Positions 1 to 5,414 of a stretch of 5,698 bases of DNA are shown one piece after another. The notes beneath the pieces were generated by a model. It worked only from the letters and a program-made list of their open reading frames with translations. It made no database searches and was not told the DNA's origin. Within the stretch, counting starts at the first letter, position 1. Each line of letters opens with the position of its first letter. The position numbers were made by a program, and so were the translations under genes. This DNA comes from an uncultured Neisseriaceae bacterium (GTDB lineage Bacteria > Pseudomonadota > Gammaproteobacteria > Burkholderiales > UBA11063), in the NCBI GenBank assembly GCA_937952895.1, contig CALFYC010000188.1, positions 1-5,698 on the forward strand, in the 5' to 3' direction.

Positions 1-9
1 GATTCTTAT

Positions 10-39
10 CTTAACTAATGAATTACGATATTGGTTAAG
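10..39 (+). repeat. 10-bp inverted repeat (RNA hairpin) in the 5' leader
   Basis: Arm 10-19 pairs with arm 30-39 over 10 bp, with nine Watson-Crick pairs and one U-G wobble (16 with 33), around a 10-nt loop. The wobble pairs only in plus-strand RNA, so a plus-strand transcript is favoured. No T-run follows, so it is not a standard intrinsic terminator. It lies about 70 bp upstream of the hydrolase start and could be the end of an upstream transcript or part of this gene's leader. Bases 34-48 and 59-75 also share the direct repeat GTTAAGTT followed by an AT-rich stretch ending in TTC. Confidence 0.4.
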
Positions 40-108
40 TTAATATTCAAAGTGTGAAGTTAAGTTGAATTTTTCAGTGACGCGAAGTGAGAGAAATGAA
101 CTTTGAAA

Positions 109-849
109 ATGAAAAAAATGAAAATGAAAAGTGAATGTAAGAATAATAAATTAAATCGTAGAATTAGTATTATAATAAGGGATAAATTAGTTAATAATGA
201 TACAGCAACCATTATGGTTTTTCATGCATTTGAAGGTCGTGGTAAATTTACACTTGAATATGCATATAAGATAGCCAAATCTGGATATAAAGTGTTTGTA
301 GTTGATATGTACGGTAATGCGGAAACATCAAATACAATTGACAGATGTTTCAAATTAATTGGCCCGTTTTTAAATGATCGTTCTTTAGTTAGAAGACGTG
401 CAAATTTAGCTTTTCAGGCTCTTTTAAGTCAAAGTGGAATTAATCCGCATAAAATTGGCGCTATTGGTTTTTGTTTTGGTGGAATGTGTGCTTTAGAGTT
501 GGCTAGGGATGGACTTGATATAAAAGCTATAGTTTCAATTCATGGAGTTCCAGTTAAATCTGAGTTACCAACTAAAGTAATTAAATCTAAATTATTATTT
601 TTACATGGTTATAAAGATCCACAAGTGCCACCTCAAGTTTTATCTGAACTAGCTACTGAATTAGAAAATGCTGGGTCAACAGATTGGATATTTACATTTT
701 TTGGCGATGCGAAACATTCATTTACTGATCCAAAATCTGGAACCTTTGATCCTGGAAAAGAAAAAGAAATGGGGCGCGAATATAATGAATTAGCGGCTCA
801 AAGATCTTATCGTTATGCAATGGACTTTTTTAAAGAAATATTGGGTTAA
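109..849 (+). CDS. dienelactone hydrolase family protein (alpha/beta hydrolase)
   Basis: A probable cytoplasmic alpha/beta hydrolase of the dienelactone hydrolase (DLH, COG0412) family, about 246 aa, which is the usual length. Counting from ATG 109, the FHAFEGR strand lies at 38-44, with the family Glu at 42. The nucleophile elbow GFCFGG is at 120-125 with Cys122, Asp170 follows LFLHGYK, and His203 is in GDAKHSF. These give the Cys-Asp-His triad. VVDMYGN and the C-terminal AAQRSYRYAMDFF segment are typical of the uncharacterised DLH branch, so the substrate cannot be named and chloroaromatic degradation should not be assumed. There is no signal peptide. The start is uncertain: TTG 103 and ATGs 109, 118 and 124 are all in frame within a Lys/Met-rich run, and the only purine-rich element is a weak GAGAG at 89-93, which suits TTG 103 best by spacing. 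The gene stands alone and ends in a terminator 16 bp downstream. I see no convincing promoter in the preceding 100 bp. Confidence 0.88.
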   Translation: MKKMKMKSECKNNKLNRRISIIIRDKLVNNDTATIMVFHAFEGRGKFTLEYAYKIAKSGYKVFVVDMYGNAETSNTIDRCFKLIGPFLNDRSLVRRRANLAFQALLSQSGINPHKIGAIGFCFGGMCALELARDGLDIKAIVSIHGVPVKSELPTKVIKSKLLFLHGYKDPQVPPQVLSELATELENAGSTDWIFTFFGDAKHSFTDPKSGTFDPGKEKEMGREYNELAAQRSYRYAMDFFKEILG

Positions 850-864
850 TACAATAGATAAATT

Positions 865-888
865 AGACCACGATAAGTGGTCTTTTTT
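865..888 (+). terminator. intrinsic terminator after the DLH-family gene
   Basis: A perfect 7-bp stem (AGACCAC 865-871, GTGGTCT 877-883) with a GATAA loop is followed directly by a run of six T (883-888). It serves the plus-strand hydrolase gene. On the minus strand the same stem is followed by TAATTTATC, a poor U-tract, so it may only weakly end the converging purine nucleoside phosphorylase transcript. Confidence 0.9.
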
Positions 889-904
889 GAGATAGCATAA
901 ATAA

Positions 905-1735
905 TTAGTTTAATTTATGAATGATGCCTTCAAGTAACTTTGTCAAATTATAGGCAATTTGTTTACCAATTGTTGTAACTTCTTCATGGGTTACATGATG
1001 ATCAACATCGTGTCTTGCTATATCAGTAATTGCAGCAAAAGCTAAAATCTCCATGCCACTATGAGCGGCAACAATTGCTTCTTGGACGACTGACATACCG
1101 ATAGCATCACAATGACTATCTATATAAAAACGATATTCTGCCCGAGTTGAATAAGTTGGTCCAAAAGTTGCGGCATAAACTCCAGATTGTAGCTTTATCC
1201 CAACTTCATTAGCAGTTGATAAAGCTAAATTTTGTAATTTTTTGGTGTAAATATCAAACATTGGTGGAAATCTTGGGCCAAATTCGTCTAAATTAGCACC
1301 AATTAATGGGTTAGTCCCAGTAAAGTTAATGTGGTCGGTTATTAACATAATATCTCCGACATTAAAATTTTTATTTAATCCACCTGATGCGCAGGTAATA
1401 AAAATTCGTTCAACTCCTAATTTCTTCATAACACGCACCATAATTGTTGCAATTTGCGGGCTATGTCCTTCATATAAATGTAAGCGGCCCTGCATTGTAA
1501 TAAAGGCATGTCCCATGATTTTACCAATAACTAAGCAACCTGAATGACCTGGTGCGGTGCTAGTTGGCAAATGTGGAATATCTGTATATGGAATAACTAT
1601 TTTTGTTTCAAAATCATCAATAATTGTACCAAGACCACTCCCCAATATTAAGCCGTTTTTTGGTGTTTCAGTAAGATGTTGTTTTAAAAAACTAGCAATA
1701 TCATTAATTTTATTAGCAAGATTGTGTTCGAGCAT
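905..1735 (-). CDS. purine nucleoside phosphorylase (trimeric type I family)
   Basis: Cleaves purine (deoxy)ribonucleosides with phosphate to free base and (deoxy)ribose-1-phosphate in the cytosolic purine salvage pathway. The 276-aa length fits the trimeric PNP/MTAP family (PunA/DeoD2, human PNP). Visible sites, with near-human numbering, are the phosphate loop GSGLG 32-36 with Ser33, PGH with His64, GRLHLYEG 83-90 (Arg84, His86, Tyr88, Glu89), Ala116 in CASGG, GPTY 192-195, Glu200, IGMS 212-215 with Met214 and Ser215, and His250 in THEEV, matching human His257. Oddities: Asp238 (ITD) replaces the usual Asn (human Asn243) that recognises 6-oxopurines, CASGG replaces NAAGG, and VVQE replaces TVPE. 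Base specificity may therefore differ, possibly towards adenosine. The start is ATG 1735, with a strong AAGGA 8 bp upstream inside plsC. The first 23 bp overlap the plsC end, so the two are cotranscribed and probably translationally coupled. Confidence 0.92.
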   Translation of the reverse strand: MLEHNLANKINDIASFLKQHLTETPKNGLILGSGLGTIIDDFETKIVIPYTDIPHLPTSTAPGHSGCLVIGKIMGHAFITMQGRLHLYEGHSPQIATIMVRVMKKLGVERIFITCASGGLNKNFNVGDIMLITDHINFTGTNPLIGANLDEFGPRFPPMFDIYTKKLQNLALSTANEVGIKLQSGVYAATFGPTYSTRAEYRFYIDSHCDAIGMSVVQEAIVAAHSGMEILAFAAITDIARHDVDHHVTHEEVTTIGKQIAYNLTKLLEGIIHKLN

Positions 1736-2489
1736 TTAAATTTTCCTTATAGTATTCATGTTGAACTTGTTCAAATAAATAATTTGATAACGTTTCACGA
1801 GATTTGAAGTTAATTGCACTAATTTCTGGTAATATAGTAATTTTAACACGAATTCCATTTAATAATAGACAAGATTTAACTGATTGAAAAAGACTTATGT
1901 TACCAGAATAACTAACTTCCTGGGCAAATTTTCCATCACGGTTATAATATTTAATCACGGCAAGGGTAATTGTTGAATTAGAAATGATTGCAGCTTCTAA
2001 TAAGGATGATTTAAATGGTAATATGGTTTTTCCATCACTTGTCTTTCCTTCAGGAAATAACCCAACAGTTTTGCCATTAGCTAAAGCTTCACTTATGGTT
2101 TTATTTATATGAACTAATTCACGTTTGTTGCTGCGATTAATAAATACAGTTCCGCCACTTTTACTTATAGTGCTTATTATTGGCCATTTTTTTATTTCGG
2201 CACGCCCTACAAATCCTACCCAATAAATACTATACAAAATAGGTATATCTAACCAAGAAATATGATTAGCGATAATCATACGGTTTGATTTAAAAAAACT
2301 TGAATGGGGAGTATTATTTTTATCAATTTTAATTCCACTACAAAATAATATCATTTTAGCCCAGAGTTGTACTATTCTTGCCCATATTTTAACTGGTAAT
2401 ATTTTAGAAAATAGAATTGAAAAGATAAAGGCAATACAAACTGTAACAATAATACCTAAGAACCGAAAAATTGCAAGGAAATATAGCAT
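1713..2489 (-). CDS. plsC: PlsC-type lysophospholipid acyltransferase (1-acylglycerol-3-phosphate O-acyltransferase family)
   Basis: Probable inner-membrane acyltransferase that adds the second acyl chain to lysophosphatidic acid to make phosphatidic acid. From ATG 2489 it is 258 aa, normal for the family. A hydrophobic membrane segment spans about residues 3-28. Motif I is NHISWLD 75-81, with the catalytic HX4D pair His76 and Asp81. Motif II is GGTVFINR 112-119. Motif III is FPEG 145-148, followed by KTSDG and LPFKSSLL. The FPEG-x-TSDG form also occurs in OlsA-type (lyso-ornithine lipid) acyltransferases, so the acceptor is not certain. ATG 2489 is preferred because TAGGA lies 9 nt upstream. 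A GTG at 2531 is in frame and would add 14 residues, but it lacks a Shine-Dalgarno sequence. It is the first gene of a two-gene unit with the nucleoside phosphorylase, whose start it overlaps. Confidence 0.9.
   Translation of the reverse strand: MLYFLAIFRFLGIIVTVCIAFIFSILFSKILPVKIWARIVQLWAKMILFCSGIKIDKNNTPHSSFFKSNRMIIANHISWLDIPILYSIYWVGFVGRAEIKKWPIISTISKSGGTVFINRSNKRELVHINKTISEALANGKTVGLFPEGKTSDGKTILPFKSSLLEAAIISNSTITLAVIKYYNRDGKFAQEVSYSGNISLFQSVKSCLLLNGIRVKITILPEISAINFKSRETLSNYLFEQVQHEYYKENLNARTQSC
1744..1748 (-). promoter_or_regulatory. ribosome binding site of the PNP gene, inside plsC
   Basis: AAGGA reads on the minus strand at 1748-1744, 8 nt before ATG 1735. It is the best Shine-Dalgarno match in the window and fixes the PNP start. 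It lies in the last codons of plsC, which suits coupling by terminating ribosomes. Confidence 0.8.
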
Positions 2490-2498
2490 AAGATGGAT

Positions 2499-2503
2499 TC
2501 CTA
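2499..2503 (-). promoter_or_regulatory. ribosome binding site that decides the plsC start
   Basis: TAGGA at 2503-2499 on the minus strand sits 9 nt before ATG 2489. The upstream GTG at 2531 has no comparable element, so the shorter 258-aa product is favoured. Confidence 0.6.
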
Positions 2504-2558
2504 CATTGTATAGTACGTAATTAACTACCACTTATATAACACTTTCTAAGAATACAGG

Positions 2559-2567
2559 ATTTTAGCA
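2559..2567 (-). promoter_or_regulatory. possible extended -10 promoter for plsC
   Basis: The minus strand reads TGC TAAAAT (2567-2559), an extended -10 with five of six matches to TATAAT. No good -35 hexamer lies 16-18 bp upstream. Transcription would start near 2552, giving a leader of about 60 nt before ATG 2489. In such AT-rich DNA the call is tentative. Confidence 0.3.
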
Positions 2568-2802
2568 TAGATCAAATCATAATAATTAGTAATAGATATG
2601 TAGATAATAAGAAATTAGTTTAAAAAATATTTGATATTGAGAATTTGTAATAATAGCAAGCAGAACAGTTAATTGATTCTGCGAATTGAAAAATATTAAT
2701 TTTTCATTTTTATTATCCCAAAGTTGTTATTCCTCAATCTAGGCTATACATTATAATTTAAAAAAATGCAAATATTTTTTCACCATAAAATTTAACATAT
2801 TT
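2568..2802. other. AT-rich divergent intergenic spacer with two small inverted repeats
   Basis: The gap between the divergent plsC and phosphatase genes (about 355 bp from 2490 to 2844) holds no ORF that I can support and no RNA gene that I recognise. It contains an 8-bp perfect inverted repeat, TGAAAAAT / ATTTTTCA, at 2687-2694 and 2699-2706 with an ATTA loop, and a 6-bp repeat GCAGAA / TTCTGC at 2660-2665 and 2677-2682. Neither has both a GC-rich stem and a T-run, so I do not call them terminators. They could be operator-like sites or chance in AT-rich DNA. A second TATAAT at 2752-2757 lies upstream of the main phosphatase promoter but has no clear -35. Confidence 0.4.
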
Positions 2803-2811
2803 TGGTATAAT
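2803..2811 (+). promoter_or_regulatory. extended -10 promoter of the LMW-PTP gene
   Basis: TGG TATAAT at 2803-2811 is a perfect -10 hexamer with the TGn extension, which can replace a -35. No good -35 hexamer lies at 16-18 bp spacing. Upstream sequence is A/T-tract-rich and UP-element-like. The expected start is near 2818, giving a leader of about 27 nt to ATG 2845. Confidence 0.6.
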
Positions 2812-2844
2812 CTGTATCTCTTAAAAAATAGGTTAATAAAATTT

Positions 2845-3372
2845 ATGGCTAAACTTAAAATATTATTCGTATGTTTAGGTAATATTTGTCGATCACCTTT
2901 GGCTCATGGAATAATGCTAGAATATATCAAACAATATAATCTGGTTGATATGATTGAAGTTGATTCAGCTGGAACATGTTCATATCATGAGGGTTCTTAT
3001 CCTGATAAGCGAGCAATCAGTGTTGCTAAGAAATATGGTATAGAATTAGAGCATGTGGCGCGAAAATTTACTCATGATGATTTAGAATATTATGATTTTA
3101 TTCTAGCCATGGACCACCTTAACTATGAAGATGTAGTTAACTGCGAAAAAAAGAAAAAGCTATTACGTAAAGTTTTTCGTCTACGTAGTTTTGAATCTGA
3201 TTCCAACGAAAATTATGATGTGCCAGATCCATACTATGGTACAGATTCAGATTTTGATGATGTATTTATGATTTGTAATCGTTCAATTAGTGGATTTCTA
3301 AATTTTTTAATTGATCAAAAATTATTACATTTAGCAGTAAAAGTTAATCCATTACATTATTCGTCGAATTAA
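2845..3372 (+). CDS. low-molecular-weight protein tyrosine phosphatase
   Basis: A cytoplasmic phosphatase that removes phosphate from phosphotyrosine through a cysteinyl-phosphate intermediate. The P-loop signature VCLGNICRS lies at residues 9-17, with nucleophile Cys10, Arg16 and Ser17 (C-x5-R-S). The general-acid loop DPYYG is at 128-132 with Asp128. Also typical are DSAGT at 40-44 and FILAMD at 85-90. The protein is 175 aa, slightly long for the family (about 145-165), with roughly 15 extra residues after the last helix. A Lys-rich patch (102-105) is present. A weak AGG at 2830-2832 lies 12 nt before the ATG. No capsule or exopolysaccharide genes and no tyrosine kinase are nearby, so a Wzb-like role is not supported and the target is unknown. 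It is monocistronic and converges on prs. Confidence 0.93.
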   Translation: MAKLKILFVCLGNICRSPLAHGIMLEYIKQYNLVDMIEVDSAGTCSYHEGSYPDKRAISVAKKYGIELEHVARKFTHDDLEYYDFILAMDHLNYEDVVNCEKKKKLLRKVFRLRSFESDSNENYDVPDPYYGTDSDFDDVFMICNRSISGFLNFLIDQKLLHLAVKVNPLHYSSN

Positions 3373-3383
3373 TTCTCTGCTAT

Positions 3384-3439
3384 ACCCAGCTCAAATATTC
3401 CGCCACTTTATGCAAATGGAGAAATAATTGAATTGGGGT
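3384..3439. repeat. long imperfect hairpin between the converging LMW-PTP and prs genes
   Basis: Arm 3384-3399 pairs with arm 3423-3439. ACCC pairs with GGGT, then after a one-base bulge come A-T, G-U, a mismatch, TCAA with TTGA, a mismatch, and TATT with AATA. Inside, CCA 3403-3405 can pair with TGG 3417-3419. Neither side carries a proper T-run, so it is not a textbook intrinsic terminator. Its place between two convergent stop codons suggests an mRNA 3'-end structure, or a weak two-way terminator. Confidence 0.35.
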
Positions 3440-3460
3440 GATGTAAATTATTACTTTTGG

Positions 3461-4414
3461 TTAATCGTTTAATAATAAACTAACGGATTCTTCATTATTA
3501 ATTCGTCTGATAGTTTCAGCAAATAGCGCCGATATTGTTGTTACTCTAATTTTTTTAGACTTTTCAGCTTCTTCAGAAATTGGAATTGTGTCAGTTACAA
3601 CTACTTCATCTAAAATTGAAGTTTCAATCTTAGCTATAGCAGAACCTGAGAATATTGCATGGGTTGCATATGCGCATACACGCACTGCACCTTGTTTTTT
3701 TAATGCTTCAGCGGCTTTACATAAAGTAGTTCCAGTGTCAATCATATCATCAACGATTACACATGTTTTACCATCAATATCGCCAATAATATTCATGACT
3801 TCAGCTTCATTAGCTTTAGGTCTACGTTTATCAATAATTGCCATATCAACATTTAGCGCTTTGGCAAATGCTCTGGCACGTGCAACGCCGCCAGTATCAG
3901 GTGAAACAATTGTTAAATTTTCATAGCGTTTAGCTTTAATGTCGCGAAGTAAGACAGGGCTTGCATAAATATTATCTACAGGAATATCGAAAAATCCTTG
4001 GATTTGATCTGCATGTAAATCAATAGTTAATACGCGATTTACGCCAGCAGACATTAGCATATTAGCCACAAGTTTAGCTGAAATAGGAACTCTTTCCGAT
4101 CTTTGTCGACGATCTTGTCTTGCATAACCAAAGTAGGGGATTGCTGCAGTAATACGTCCTGCTGAAGATCGTTTTAACGCATCAGCTAAGACTAAAATTT
4201 CCATTAAATTATCGTTTGTAGGGCTACATGTTGGTTGTAAAATAAACACATCAGCGCCACGAACATTTTCAAGGATTGATATGGATACTTCGCCATCACT
4301 AAATTTAGAAACTGATGCTTTACCTAGTTGTATTTCTAGACATTTTGCTACTTTTTCGGCAAATTTTAAATTTGCGTTGCCAGTAAATATCATCAAATTT
4401 TTATGAACTAACAT
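3461..4414 (-). CDS. prs: ribose-phosphate pyrophosphokinase (PRPP synthetase)
   Basis: Transfers pyrophosphate from ATP to ribose-5-phosphate to make PRPP, the precursor of purines, pyrimidines, NAD, histidine and tryptophan. It is a cytosolic class I enzyme, 317 aa from ATG 4414, as usual. Motifs: FSDGE 38-42, the ATP-contacting YFGYARQDRR 94-103, the DLHADQIQGFF signature 132-142, the flexible loop KRRPKANEAEV 197-207, and the PRPP-binding VIVDDMIDTGTT 219-230. All are intact. ATG 4414 is chosen because AAGGTG lies 9 nt upstream and because the start then matches the usual beta-proteobacterial N-terminus before FTGNAN. A GTG at 4426 is in frame but is itself the end of that Shine-Dalgarno. 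prs lies 36 bp beyond the tRNA-Gln terminator, so it needs readthrough or its own promoter. rplY and pth, which often follow prs in related genomes, are absent here. Confidence 0.97.
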   Translation of the reverse strand: MLVHKNLMIFTGNANLKFAEKVAKCLEIQLGKASVSKFSDGEVSISILENVRGADVFILQPTCSPTNDNLMEILVLADALKRSSAGRITAAIPYFGYARQDRRQRSERVPISAKLVANMLMSAGVNRVLTIDLHADQIQGFFDIPVDNIYASPVLLRDIKAKRYENLTIVSPDTGGVARARAFAKALNVDMAIIDKRRPKANEAEVMNIIGDIDGKTCVIVDDMIDTGTTLCKAAEALKKQGAVRVCAYATHAIFSGSAIAKIETSILDEVVVTDTIPISEEAEKSKKIRVTTISALFAETIRRINNEESVSLLLND

Positions 4415-4423
4415 ATTATACTT

Positions 4424-4429
4424 CACCTT
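4424..4429 (-). promoter_or_regulatory. ribosome binding site that decides the prs start
   Basis: AAGGTG at 4429-4424 on the minus strand is one base from AAGGAG and lies 9 nt before ATG 4414. Its last three bases are the in-frame GTG that would otherwise be the longest start, which argues against that GTG. Confidence 0.65.
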
Positions 4430-4450
4430 TAACTAAAGAATTTACTCAAT

Positions 4451-4490
4451 AAAAAAAGCGCATTTGTCAAAACAGACAAGCTGCGCTTTT
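4451..4490 (-). terminator. intrinsic terminator after tRNA-Gln
   Basis: On the minus strand AAAAGCGCA (4490-4482) pairs perfectly with TGCGCTTTT (4462-4454). After a small internal loop, an inner stem TTGTC / GACAA closes on the loop TGTTTT. A run of seven T (4457-4451) follows. It starts 7 nt after the encoded CCA of tRNA-Gln and separates it from prs. Confidence 0.88.
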
Positions 4491-4497
4491 ATAAATA

Positions 4498-4572
4498 TGG
4501 CAGGGGAGGCAGGGATCGAACCTGCGAATGTCGGAATCAAAATCCGATGCCTTACCACTTGGCGACTCCCCT
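4498..4572 (-). tRNA. tRNA-Gln, anticodon UUG
   Basis: A 75-nt cloverleaf with encoded CCA. The acceptor stem is 7 bp (AGGGGAG with CTCCCCT). The D arm has a 3-bp GCC/GGC stem and an AAGTGGTAA loop. The anticodon stem TCGGA/TCCGA encloses TTTTGAT, giving anticodon TTG, which reads CAA and by wobble CAG. The variable loop is CATTC, and the T arm is GCAGG-TTCGATC-CCTGC. Discriminator G precedes CCA. Position 1 is A paired with U, in keeping with the weak 1-72 pair region favoured by glutaminyl-tRNA recognition. The first two bases (A4572, G4571) are also the last two bases of the ispE TAG stop codon. The tRNA sits between ispE and prs as in many beta/gammaproteobacteria, with a promoter inside ispE and its own terminator. 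Confidence 0.97.
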
Positions 4573-5410
4573 AAAGCATAAAAACTGGTGAACAATCTAG
4601 ACTACTCACGAGATACGAATTATACTGCTTTTTCAGTTCTTTCGCAATATTTTTTGCAATATTTTTATCAGTATAACTTAAATAGACTACGCTACCAGAC
4701 CCTGTCATGGTAGGATTACCAAAGGTTTTTAGACTGTTTATGATTTTTGTTAATTCTGGATTTATTTCACATGCAATCTTTTGCAAATCATTAAATCGCG
4801 ATTTAAGTAATATCTCGTTAGTTGGTTCTTCGACTCTAGTACTGGTTAAATTTAAGCTGTTAAAAACATCACGAGTTGAAATATTAAAGTTTGGCTTTAC
4901 TAAAACAAAATGTTCTTCAGGAACAATTATTGGGGTAAATTGATCACCAATCCCAGTTGCAACGGCATTTTGTCCATAGATAAAAAAAGGCACATCGGCA
5001 CCTAATGTGCTACCTAACTCAATAAGCTTTTGTTTGCTGAGTTTGGTATTCCATAAATTATTTAACATAATTAAGGTTGTTGCGGCATCAGAGCTACCAC
5101 CGCCTAGACCTGCTCCTGATGGAATGGTTTTGCTAATTTTTATATTAGCCCCCAATTGAGTATTTGTTACCTGTTGTAATAGTTTGGCTGCTTTATAGGA
5201 GAGGTCATTTTGATATGCCCAAGCTTGTTTGTGTTCAATTAGCGAAATTTTGGGGTTATCGATAATTTGAATACTAACTTTATCAAATAAATTAATTAAA
5301 CAAAAGATGGTTTTTAAATTATGATACCCATCTTCACGTTTATTTAAGATTCTTAGTCCAAGGTTTAATTTAGCTGGCGATAGATAAGTTATAAACTTGG
5401 TGCTGGTCAT
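4571..5410 (-). CDS. ispE: 4-diphosphocytidyl-2-C-methyl-D-erythritol kinase
   Basis: Uses ATP to phosphorylate the 2-hydroxyl of CDP-methylerythritol in the cytosolic MEP pathway to isopentenyl diphosphate. It is a GHMP kinase of 279 aa, close to the roughly 283 aa of E. coli IspE. Motifs: SPAKLNLGL 11-19 with Lys14, REDGYHNL 25-32, the glycine/serine-rich ATP loop PSGAGLGGGSSD 97-108, GADVPFF 137-143 with catalytic Asp139, ATGIGD 151-156 and the C-terminal MTGSGS 235-240. ATG 5408-5410 follows the tal stop by 4 bp. A weak GGA at 5421-5419, within the last tal codons, is 8 nt upstream and suggests translational coupling. The TAG stop at 4573-4571 runs into the mature tRNA-Gln by two bases. 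lolB, the common upstream neighbour in related bacteria, is replaced here by tal. Confidence 0.96.
   Translation of the reverse strand: MTSTKFITYLSPAKLNLGLRILNKREDGYHNLKTIFCLINLFDKVSIQIIDNPKISLIEHKQAWAYQNDLSYKAAKLLQQVTNTQLGANIKISKTIPSGAGLGGGSSDAATTLIMLNNLWNTKLSKQKLIELGSTLGADVPFFIYGQNAVATGIGDQFTPIIVPEEHFVLVKPNFNISTRDVFNSLNLTSTRVEEPTNEILLKSRFNDLQKIACEINPELTKIINSLKTFGNPTMTGSGSVVYLSYTDKNIAKNIAKELKKQYNSYLVSSLDCSPVFML
4619..4647 (-). promoter_or_regulatory. internal promoter for tRNA-Gln within the 3' end of ispE
   Basis: On the minus strand TTGCGA (4647-4642, four of six matches to TTGACA) and a perfect TATAAT (4624-4619) are separated by exactly 17 bp. The expected start near 4612 gives a leader of about 40 nt before the tRNA at 4572. 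It lies wholly inside ispE coding sequence. It would let the tRNA be made independently of the tal-ispE transcript. Confidence 0.6.
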
Positions 5411-5414
5411 TAAA

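Noticed and set aside
1..43. Short open frame from base 2 to a TAA at 41-43, considered as the tail of an upstream gene
   Set aside because: Only 13 codons are visible with no recognisable motif, and the frame overlaps the 10-39 hairpin, so a coding call cannot be supported.
1329..1739. Two plus-strand open frames (1329-1547 and 1557-1739) opposite the PNP gene
   Set aside because: They lie antisense to a well-supported gene, lack Shine-Dalgarno sequences and recognisable domains, and read as shadows of its codons.
2687..2706. Perfect 8-bp AT-rich inverted repeat considered as a terminator
   Set aside because: The stem has a single G-C pair, no gene ends nearby on either strand, and such repeats are expected by chance in AT-rich spacers.
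3588..3926. Plus-strand open frame of 112 codons opposite prs
   Set aside because: It mirrors the conserved prs coding strand, has no ribosome binding site and shows no family motif.
4415..4420. Perfect TATAAT on the minus strand directly before the prs ATG
   Set aside because: A start about 7 bp downstream would fall inside the coding sequence, the position 17 bp upstream reads AAATTC rather than a -35, and the next ATG (4393) has no Shine-Dalgarno.
4707..4943. Plus-strand open frame opposite ispE
   Set aside because: It is antisense to IspE, with no supporting start signal or domain.
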